This document shows positions 1-5,355 of a stretch of 5,355 nucleotides of DNA, piece after piece. The notes beneath the pieces are model-generated. The model saw only the letters and a list, made by a program, of their open reading frames with translations, searched no databases and had not been told where the DNA came from. The translations under genes and the position numbers were made by a program. The first letter of the stretch is position 1. Every line of letters starts with the position of its first letter. Source of the DNA: Candidatus Sulfopaludibacter sp. SbA3. Its GTDB lineage: Bacteria > Acidobacteriota > Terriglobia > 20CM-2-55-15. The stretch lies in contig CAMAWS010000265.1 in assembly GCA_945861845.1 (NCBI GenBank), forward strand, positions 1 to 5,355, given 5' to 3'.

Positions 1-68
1 ATCATTATTCATCAATCAGTTTTCAATTCTCATTCGCAGCCCTTTCCTGCGTGTGGGCTCTGCGTCAA
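1..68. other. AT-rich end of window after the operon, no supported gene
   Basis: This 68-base stretch follows the binding-protein stop. It is more AT-rich than the rest. On the minus strand AGCCC and GGGCT could pair around a 12-base loop, but there is no T-run after them, so I do not call a terminator. A minus-strand ATG at 12 (M-N-N-D to the edge) has no good ribosome binding site and cannot be judged. Confidence 0.4.
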
Positions 69-1088
69 CTATTGAGCCTGCTTCAGAAAATCGTTGGTGT
101 AGGTTCCGGCAAGATCGATGTTGGCCCGCGTCAGGTTTGGATCGACCAACTGGAGGGTCTTCAACACGTTTGCCGGTCCCTCTTCCGGCATGCGGCCATC
201 GCGGGAAAACATGGCAAGATTCGCCTTCAACGCTTCGATGTATTGTTCCCTCCCCCCCGCCATGAATTCTTCAGGCATGTTTGCGGCAATTTCTTCGGCG
301 GAGTGGGAGTGGATGTATTCGAGCGCGCGAAGTGCGGCGTTCACGACGGACTGAACCACCTGCGGATTTTTATCCACCATTTCCTGCGTCGCGTAAATGC
401 CGCCGGCCGGCCATGTTCCGCCGAACACGTCGAGGGCGCCCTGCTCCGTGCGAGTGTCGTAGAGCGCAACGGCGGTTCCGTCCTTTTCGAGTTTCGTCGC
501 GGTTGGATCCAGCGTAACTCCCGCCCAGATTTGATCCTGCTCGAGAGCGGCGATCATTGTCGTATTACCCGCCGTAACGACTGGAACCGATTGCGGATTG
601 AGTCCGTGTTTGCCAAGCAGGAACTTGAGCATCTGGTCGGTTGACGATCCCGGCGCCGTCACACCGACAGGCTTCCCAACGAGGTCCTCGATCGACTTCA
701 CACGATCCGTATATCTGCTGCCGACCATGAGAACGAGGCCGGGCAGCCTGTCGAACAGAACCACCATCCTCAGGTGTTTTCCCTGTGCCTGCGCGCGAAT
801 AGTGTGCTCGAAATAACCGGTGACAAAGTCTGCCGAGCCGCCAAGCAGTGCGGCCATTGCTTCGGAACCGCCACGCAGGTCCGCAATGCGAACATCGAGG
901 CCTTCATCGCGAAAATAGCCGAGGCGTTCGGCAAGCGTTAGTGGCAGGTATGCAAAAAGGGGTTGGCCGCCAACGGAAATAGTCATCGCCGGCTGGTCAT
1001 CGCGCGAGCATGCGGCAAGCGTTACGCACAAGACGCAGATGATTACGAGCGCTATCCCGCGAAAAGCTCGTCCGCTTGCGGAGCCCAT
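69..1088 (-). CDS. ABC transporter substrate-binding lipoprotein, NMT1/SsuA/TauA type
   Basis: Periplasmic capture protein of the importer, 339 residues from the ATG at 1088. That start gives a proper lipoprotein signal: Arg7/Arg10, a hydrophobic core (11-24) and lipobox LAAC with Cys27. An in-frame ATG at 1148 would add 20 residues rich in charge and Gly, which would spoil the signal, so I reject it. The mature part has the two-lobed binding-protein pattern of the NMT1/THI5-like family: AYLPLTLAERLGYFRDEGLDV (47-67), GGSADFVTGYFEHTIRAQAQ near 83-102, SIEDLVGKPVGVTAPGSSTD (132-151), and a hinge-region TLDPTATKLE (192-201). Family members bind taurine, alkanesulfonates, nitrate or thiamine precursors such as HMP; I see no residue pattern that selects one. 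The start overlaps the permease by 37 bases; GGAAAG lies about 12 bases upstream, a weak ribosome binding site. The TAG stop is at 69-71. Confidence 0.93.
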   Translation of the reverse strand: MGSASGRAFRGIALVIICVLCVTLAACSRDDQPAMTISVGGQPLFAYLPLTLAERLGYFRDEGLDVRIADLRGGSEAMAALLGGSADFVTGYFEHTIRAQAQGKHLRMVVLFDRLPGLVLMVGSRYTDRVKSIEDLVGKPVGVTAPGSSTDQMLKFLLGKHGLNPQSVPVVTAGNTTMIAALEQDQIWAGVTLDPTATKLEKDGTAVALYDTRTEQGALDVFGGTWPAGGIYATQEMVDKNPQVVQSVVNAALRALEYIHSHSAEEIAANMPEEFMAGGREQYIEALKANLAMFSRDGRMPEEGPANVLKTLQLVDPNLTRANIDLAGTYTNDFLKQAQ

Positions 1089-1870
1089 CGAACCAGGCGT
1101 CTTTCCAGCCACGTTACCCCCATCTCCACAATAATCACGACGACGCACAACACGAGCATTCCGGCATACACGCCGGCCGAATCGAAATTACCCTGCGCCT
1201 GGCTGATAACCCAGCCGATTCCCTGCGCCGCCGCCAGGTACTCACCTACGACAGCGCCGACCAGCGCAAAACCCACCGACGTGTGCAGGCTCGAAAGAAT
1301 CCAGGTGAGCGCCGATGGTATTAGAACATGCCGCGCCAGTTCGCGTTCGCCTGCACCAAGCATTCGTGCGTTATTAATGATGTTGCGGTCCACCTGCCGA
1401 ACGCCATGGTACGCGTTGAAGAACACAATGAAGAACACCATCGTGAAACCGAGCGCAATCTTGGACCGTTCGTCGATGCCGAACATCAGGACAAAAATCG
1501 GCGCCAGCACCAGTCGCGGCAGGGCGTTCAGCACCTGTATGTACGGATTAAAAACGCGCGCCCAGAAGTCCGAACGTCCCAGCATCAGGCCCAGTGTTAT
1601 GCCAAACGCCACACCCAGCACAAAGCTTCCCAGCATTTCGCTGAGCGTGACAGACAGGTGCTGGTAGATGCTGCGGCCTCCGAGCTGCGTGCCGGGTATA
1701 GCCAGCCACTGCCAGGCCCGGGCGAGAAACGTGGATGGCTGCGAGAAAAAGAAGGTATCGATTGCGCCATAGCGGGCGCCCAACTCCCATAGCCCAAACA
1801 CGATCACGAAAATAGCGGCCTGCAGGAAGTGAATGAAACGCTCCCTACGCTTTCGCTCTTGAGCGCTCAT
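1052..1870 (-). CDS. ABC transporter permease, nitrate/sulfonate/taurine type
   Basis: Inner-membrane permease of the binding-protein-dependent family (SsuC/TauC-like), 272 residues, the usual length. A basic N-terminus (KRKRRER-like, residues 6-11) precedes the first membrane segment (about 14-31). Further hydrophobic segments lie near 82-98, 112-131, 138-154, 194-213 and 234-252, giving about six. The cytoplasmic EAA loop, which docks on the ATPase, is clear at about 166-188: ARMLGAGERELARHVLIPSA, with the conserved Gly (172) and the I-P-S-A end. The ATG at 1870 follows a near-perfect ribosome binding site, AGGAGGTGA, nine bases away and inside the ATPase gene. The gene overlaps the ATPase by 26 bases and the binding-protein gene by 37 bases, so coupled translation is likely. 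The probable product is the homodimeric membrane channel of the importer. Confidence 0.95.
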   Translation of the reverse strand: MSAQERKRRERFIHFLQAAIFVIVFGLWELGARYGAIDTFFFSQPSTFLARAWQWLAIPGTQLGGRSIYQHLSVTLSEMLGSFVLGVAFGITLGLMLGRSDFWARVFNPYIQVLNALPRLVLAPIFVLMFGIDERSKIALGFTMVFFIVFFNAYHGVRQVDRNIINNARMLGAGERELARHVLIPSALTWILSSLHTSVGFALVGAVVGEYLAAAQGIGWVISQAQGNFDSAGVYAGMLVLCVVVIIVEMGVTWLERRLVRWAPQADELFAG

Positions 1871-2648
1871 AGCTGGTCATCACCTCCTGTTTCAAATCCG
1901 ACCAGATCTGGCGGTAAAGGTCTTCGAACCCCGGCATGAAACGCGCTTCCGACACGTTGCGGGGCCGCGGCAGGTGAACAGGGTAATCGGATTTGATTCG
2001 CGTCCCTGGTCCTGCGCTGAACAGGATGACACGATCCGAAAGTGCGATAGCCTCCTCAAGATCGTGCGTAACGAACAGCACCGTGGCGGAGCTGTTCTGC
2101 CATAACTCCAGGAGTTCGTTTTCCATTAACGCGCGGGTTTGAACGTCCAACGCGGAGAATGGTTCATCCATCAGCAGCAGGGGAAGTCGATTGATCAGGG
2201 CCTGGGCCATGGCGACGCGTTTCCGTTGCCCGCCGGAAAGTTGAATGGGATATCGATGTTCGAGGCCACGGAGACCGACCAGATCGAGCCAGCGGGCAGC
2301 TTCGCGAGCCGCTTCCGGGCGAGCGGCGCCACGCAGGAGCGGGCCCAGCACGACATTCTCAAGAGCCGTCTTCCACGGCAGCAGGGCGTCCTGCTGAAAC
2401 ATGTACGCCGCACTCCGATTGACGCCATTCACGCTGTCACCGGACGTACGCACGGCTCCGGCAGCAGGCTGCGCAAGCCCGGCCACCAGATTCAGAATGG
2501 ATGTTTTGCCGGAGCCGGTGGGGCCAACCAGCGCCACAAACTGCCCCTGCGGAATTGAAAAGGAAACATCATGAATGGCGACGTAGGCTCCGAAGCTCAG
2601 ACTTACGGCATCGAATTCCACTGCCGGGCCACCCGAGGATCTGCTCAT
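1845..2648 (-). CDS. ABC transporter ATP-binding protein, nitrate/sulfonate/taurine type
   Basis: Cytoplasmic ATPase of an ABC importer, 267 residues, normal for the SsuB/TauB/NrtD group. All nucleotide-binding motifs are intact: Walker A GPTGSGKT (42-49), Q-loop FQQDALLPW (84-92), signature LSGGQRKRVA (137-146), Walker B LLLMDEP (157-163), D-loop SALD (165-168) and H-loop His195 in VTHD. The Q-loop form Q-Q-D-x-L-L-P-W is typical of this subgroup. It should form a dimer that drives the permease encoded next, whose start it overlaps by 26 bases. The ATG at 2648 has a pyrimidine-rich leader and no Shine-Dalgarno at normal spacing. A GTG at 2621 (residue 10, before EFDAV) with GGGTGG upstream is an alternative start that would still keep the whole ATPase domain. 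Substrate cannot be read from the ATPase. Function very likely, exact start uncertain. Confidence 0.95.
   Translation of the reverse strand: MSRSSGGPAVEFDAVSLSFGAYVAIHDVSFSIPQGQFVALVGPTGSGKTSILNLVAGLAQPAAGAVRTSGDSVNGVNRSAAYMFQQDALLPWKTALENVVLGPLLRGAARPEAAREAARWLDLVGLRGLEHRYPIQLSGGQRKRVAMAQALINRLPLLLMDEPFSALDVQTRALMENELLELWQNSSATVLFVTHDLEEAIALSDRVILFSAGPGTRIKSDYPVHLPRPRNVSEARFMPGFEDLYRQIWSDLKQEVMTSYERSRAKA
1880..1888 (-). promoter_or_regulatory. Strong ribosome binding site for the permease
   Basis: The minus strand reads AGGAGGTGA, nine bases matching the sequence complementary to the 16S rRNA 3' end, nine bases before the ATG at 1870. It lies within the last codons of the ATPase gene (Q-E-V-M region). 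It fixes the permease start and is the strongest such site in the window. Confidence 0.85.
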
Positions 2649-2676
2649 AAGGAGAGGAGTGGGGCTCGCCCTTCCG

Positions 2677-3501
2677 TCACTTCTTCAGCTTCAACCGGTA
2701 TTCCGGATACATGTGGTCGGCGCCGCCCTTACGGGCAGGCTCTTCAGGCACGCCGTATTCCTTCAGCCAGTCGTTCAGATAAGGGTTCTTTCCCGGCAGG
2801 TAGTGCGGCACGGATTGCGAAATGTTTTCCTCGATGATCGTGCAGGGGAAGAATTCGAGCAGCGTGTGCTCGTCTATTTCGTAGTTTGAACTCAGGACGT
2901 AAGGCTCTTCGAGATAGATCGGGTCATTGATGAAGGTGGTGATCGTTATGATGTTGGCGTGCCGCGTCCAGTATTCGAGCATGGTCGCCTTGTCGGAAAG
3001 CGGCACGTCATTGTCTTTCACATAACCCTGCTTCATGTGAGTCGTCGTGATGACCAGCGTGTTCCCATCGAATTTCCCCGTGGAAAACCCTGACCAGGTA
3101 TGAGGCGCATACTCGGGAGGATGCGGCCGGCCATCCATATATATAGGCCTGTCCAATGACCTCAGCCACGCCACATGATAGGCGGTCAGTTGCCGCGAGA
3201 CCGGATTGATCTCCTTGGTAATGCGCATGTTTCCCTGGGCGCGCCACTGGTAGGGAGACGGATGCGGCCGGCACTGGAACTCGGGCAGGCCCCATTCGGC
3301 CACGTCGCTCGTCTCGGCTCTCATGCGGCCCGCGGCATTCAGAGGAATTCCAAGATAGTCTCCCAACTGCTCTCCGCCGCCGCAGCGCGCGATGAAGTCC
3401 TCCGTGCACCGGCTGGACCATTCACCCGCGAAATCCGTTCCCTGCGCATGGGCCGGCGCGCTTGCCAGCAGCACGATACCGAGTAATAGCAACCGCTTCA
3501 T
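2677..3501 (-). CDS. Secreted protein of unknown function with RPHP motifs
   Basis: A 274-residue protein. I chose the ATG at 3501 because AGGAGGG lies just upstream and the product starts with a clean signal peptide: Lys-Arg, a Leu-rich core (residues 4-15), and a likely cleavage site AHA|Q after residue 19. A GTG at 3519 would add six residues, but those codons contain the ribosome binding site. The mature protein is probably periplasmic. It has four Cys (32, 40, 77, 220), which could form two disulfides, two RPHP segments (78-81 and 125-128), and the run PHPPEYAPHTWSGFSTGKFDG around 126-146. The middle (147-220) alternates hydrophobic and polar residues, suggesting beta structure. I recall similar uncharacterised proteins in Acidobacteriota and Proteobacteria but know no proven function. 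It starts 43 bases after the receptor stop and ends 28 bases before the ATPase start, so it is likely co-transcribed with both. A binding or processing role for the transported compound is only a guess. Confidence 0.85.
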   Translation of the reverse strand: MKRLLLLGIVLLASAPAHAQGTDFAGEWSSRCTEDFIARCGGGEQLGDYLGIPLNAAGRMRAETSDVAEWGLPEFQCRPHPSPYQWRAQGNMRITKEINPVSRQLTAYHVAWLRSLDRPIYMDGRPHPPEYAPHTWSGFSTGKFDGNTLVITTTHMKQGYVKDNDVPLSDKATMLEYWTRHANIITITTFINDPIYLEEPYVLSSNYEIDEHTLLEFFPCTIIEENISQSVPHYLPGKNPYLNDWLKEYGVPEEPARKGGADHMYPEYRLKLKK

Positions 3502-3504
3502 AAT

Positions 3505-3511
3505 CCCTCCT
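3505..3511 (-). promoter_or_regulatory. Ribosome binding site that decides the secreted protein's start
   Basis: The minus strand reads AGGAGGG three bases before the ATG at 3501 (four from AGGAGG). The spacing is a little short but the match is strong, and the ATG gives a clean signal peptide. This favours 3501 over the in-frame GTG at 3519. Confidence 0.65.
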
Positions 3512-3528
3512 GGAAACACTGGGGCAGA

Positions 3529-3557
3529 ATATTACACCTAACATCTAAAACTGGAAA
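3529..3557 (-). promoter_or_regulatory. Weak sigma-70-like candidate between receptor and secreted protein
   Basis: On the minus strand TTTCCA (3552-3557) and TAATAT (3529-3534) are separated by exactly 17 bases. Each matches four of six consensus positions of the -35 (TTGACA) and -10 (TATAAT) boxes. The -10 box is 27 bases before the ATG at 3501. The -35 box overlaps the last codons of the receptor. Such matches arise by chance, so this is only a possible internal promoter that would let the downstream four genes run without the receptor. Confidence 0.2.
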
Positions 3558-5355
3558 CGCATCCCGACTTCAATCTGACGGGGGTCGTTCGCGCTGGTGG
3601 ATTTACCGAAGTTCGGCGACGTCATAACGCCCGACGGCACGCCAAAGTTTGTGCGGTTGAACGCATTGGTCATATTGGCGAATACGTTCAGGTTCGTCCG
3701 CGTGGCATTGCCTCTTCCATTACTATCCGGTCTGAAGAAAAACGCCTTCGAGATATTGAAGTTGAAATTGAGGTTCTTCGGGCCGTCGCCGCTGTTTCGC
3801 GGAACTCCAGGCGGCCGGTCGTTAATCGTGTTGTCCCGGTTATCATCCCTGCCGGTGGTTATGTTGTAGGTCGAACTGGTCATGGCCATCGTGCCGGTCA
3901 GAAAGATTCCCAAAGGCAGCCGGGCGTTCACAGTGCCGTTCAGCGTCTGCGGTGGACAGCAATTGCCGCGGGAATCCGTCCAGTCCAGCCGGAGGTTGTA
4001 ATTGTCCATGGGAAGGTCTCCTCCCCCATTGGGCTGGCCTTCGACATGAGACATCTGCGTCAGGTAATTCGCCGTTACGTTGAAGATGCTGAACCTTTGC
4101 CGGAAATTCAGGCGCAATGTATGCCGGAGTTGGTTCCCTGAGGACTCCATGTTGACCACGTTGCCCCGGCTCGGATCGGGTCGAATGCAGGTTGCGGCGA
4201 TTTGTTCCGCCCTGCACGAACGCGGAAGGGACGCCGTGGCATCGTAGGGCGCATTCAGATTCCTGGGCCGTAAACGGTGATACTCGCGCTGATAATCATA
4301 GGTAACGCTTACAAAGGTGTTGGTGAAAAACGTCCGTTCGAACGATGCCATTGCCACATTAACGTAGGGCGCCTCGACATTCGAATCCATTACTCGTATT
4401 GACGGAGGCGTGTTTCGGATTGTTCCTGCCTGAAATGGATCCGGATAAGAAGGACTGTCGATGACGAGCTCGAACTGTCTCGCGCCGTCGAGCCGCCGCT
4501 GGTTTTCCACCGCGCTCATGTCGAGCCGCATATAGAACATCCCTCCGCCTCCCCGGATGACGGTCGCCCTGCCCAAAGCGTATGCAAATCCCAACCGCGG
4601 AGCGAAATTGTTGCGATCGGACATGTTGGTCTGGGCATCGTAGCGGCCGCCAAGCATCAACGTCAGCCGCGGCGACACCTTCCAGTCGTTCTGCATGAAG
4701 AACGAAGCCTCGAAATGGTTCACTTCCAGCAGAGGATTACCCCGCGTGACGCGATAGTTCAGGGGCCGGCCGGCAAGATAAGCGTCCAGGTTCGAGAACG
4801 TAAAGGTTCCGCCGAAGTTCGTTTCGGAAAGCGATCGGCTGGTCCGATATCGGCCCTGACTGCCCGCCCGGATCGTCACCTTCTCGCCAAGCCGTGTGTA
4901 GAGATTGCTGAACTCGTAGTCGCGGCCATCCCTTTCGGATTTGTTCTGGGCGCCGCCGCTCTCGAAGGCATCGAGAACATTGATCCGGAGCGTGTTGCTG
5001 AACGGGGTGGTTTCGTCGTGGTTGTTGATAATGTTGAAGCGGGCTTCATGAATGGTCTGGGGAGAGAGATTGGAGAACTCCACGAATTCGAAATTCCAGT
5101 CGCGGCCTTCCGAAGCCGAGGCGCGTTCCTGCAATGCAAATGCGCCCACGCCCTGATTCTTGCTGCTGCTTGTGGCGTACCCGATGTTGAATGAAAGCGA
5201 ATGCGCGTCGAATACCTGAAGGGTATTCCTTGCGTTGAACGCCTGGTTGACCGTTGGACGTGTGATCCCGAGGGCGAACACTCCGGCCGGCAAAGTTGCA
5301 TGGATGGTATCGACGTTCTTGGCCTCATTGTGGCTGCCTGAAAAAAGCGTCGTCA
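3545..5355 (-). CDS. TonB-dependent receptor, Oar-like, C-terminal part (5' end beyond window)
   Basis: Outer-membrane beta-barrel receptor that would import a substrate using TonB/ExbBD energy. The frame stays open to the right edge: at least 20 complete codons lie upstream of a TTG at 5293, which is therefore not a real start. About 602 codons are visible. Oar-type receptors are often about 1,000 residues, so an N-terminal carboxypeptidase-regulatory-like domain and the plug are probably missing. Visible barrel signs are alternating aromatic strands, the segment FMQNDWKVSPRLTLMLGGRYD (about 4637-4699), NNFAPRLGFAY just after it, and a terminal strand RQIEVGMRFQF ending in Phe, typical for BAM-assembled barrels. 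An Asp/Asn-rich loop lies at 3791-3856, two Cys nine residues apart at 4216 and 4189, and a Cys-Cys pair at 3956-3961. The TAG stop is at 3545-3547. Substrate unknown; these receptors are not reliably assigned by sequence. Barrel identity is confident, the Oar subgroup fairly so. Confidence 0.9.
   Translation of the reverse strand, partial: TTLFSGSHNEAKNVDTIHATLPAGVFALGITRPTVNQAFNARNTLQVFDAHSLSFNIGYATSSSKNQGVGAFALQERASASEGRDWNFEFVEFSNLSPQTIHEARFNIINNHDETTPFSNTLRINVLDAFESGGAQNKSERDGRDYEFSNLYTRLGEKVTIRAGSQGRYRTSRSLSETNFGGTFTFSNLDAYLAGRPLNYRVTRGNPLLEVNHFEASFFMQNDWKVSPRLTLMLGGRYDAQTNMSDRNNFAPRLGFAYALGRATVIRGGGGMFYMRLDMSAVENQRRLDGARQFELVIDSPSYPDPFQAGTIRNTPPSIRVMDSNVEAPYVNVAMASFERTFFTNTFVSVTYDYQREYHRLRPRNLNAPYDATASLPRSCRAEQIAATCIRPDPSRGNVVNMESSGNQLRHTLRLNFRQRFSIFNVTANYLTQMSHVEGQPNGGGDLPMDNYNLRLDWTDSRGNCCPPQTLNGTVNARLPLGIFLTGTMAMTSSTYNITTGRDDNRDNTINDRPPGVPRNSGDGPKNLNFNFNISKAFFFRPDSNGRGNATRTNLNVFANMTNAFNRTNFGVPSGVMTSPNFGKSTSANDPRQIEVGMRFQF

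Noticed and set aside
39..60. Possible terminator hairpin after the operon (AGCCC/GGGCT on the minus strand)
   Set aside because: The stem is only five pairs with a 12-base loop and no T-run follows; not enough for a terminator call.
51..644. Plus-strand open frame of 197 codons opposite the binding-protein gene
   Set aside because: The minus-strand gene has clear family motifs; this frame gives a His/Arg-rich product with no recognisable motif, as expected for a shadow of GC-rich coding DNA.
1089..1148. Upstream ATG at 1148 for the binding protein
   Set aside because: It adds 20 charged and Gly-rich residues before the lipoprotein signal peptide; the ATG at 1088 gives a normal signal with Cys27.
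963..1667. Long plus-strand open frame of 234 codons across the binding-protein/permease junction
   Set aside because: It lies antisense to two well-supported ABC genes, its product has low-complexity Ser/Thr/Arg composition with no domain, and it has no ribosome binding site I can support.
3135..3146. Alternating AT run (ATATATAT) that might act as a promoter or repeat
   Set aside because: It lies inside the secreted-protein gene and is explained by the codons for R-P-I-Y-M-D; no paired -35 box or repeat structure.
4715..5194. Plus-strand open frame of 159 codons opposite the receptor
   Set aside because: The receptor frame shows barrel strands throughout this stretch, and the antisense product has no recognisable domain.
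5291..5293. TTG as the start of a complete 582-residue receptor
   Set aside because: The frame continues open for 20 more codons to the window edge and the product would lack plug and signal peptide, so the gene is simply cut by the window.

Overview
This window looks like chromosomal DNA from a Gram-negative bacterium, most probably Acidobacteriota. The evidence is moderate and rests on protein style only. The right-hand gene is the C-terminal part of a large Oar-type TonB-dependent outer-membrane receptor of the kind found in many copies in Acidobacteriota. The secreted protein beside it resembles uncharacterised proteins common in that phylum and in some Proteobacteria. The base composition is moderately GC-rich. 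I see no rRNA, tRNA, CRISPR array, transposase or phage gene.

All five genes lie on the minus strand, so transcription runs from right to left. In that order they are: (1) the receptor, open at the right edge (5355 to 3545); (2) a secreted protein of unknown function with a signal peptide (3501 to 2677); (3) an ABC-transporter ATPase (2648 to 1845); (4) its inner-membrane permease (1870 to 1052); (5) a lipoprotein substrate-binding protein of the NMT1/SsuA/TauA type (1088 to 69). Gaps are 43 and 28 bases between the first three genes. The ABC genes overlap by 26 and 37 bases, so genes 3 to 5 are almost certainly one translationally coupled unit. Genes 1 and 2 probably belong to the same transcript. 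Positions 1-68 hold no gene I can support. No stretch longer than 68 bases lacks a gene.

Read together, the genes can describe a complete route across the envelope. The TonB-dependent receptor would bring a compound across the outer membrane, the lipoprotein would capture it in the periplasm, and the permease/ATPase pair would pump it into the cytoplasm. The secreted protein may process or bind the compound in the periplasm. The ABC family is known for nitrate, sulfonate, taurine and pyrimidine-precursor uptake, but nothing in the window identifies the substrate. The join between the receptor pair and the ABC genes is the main hypothesis here and is inference from gene order.
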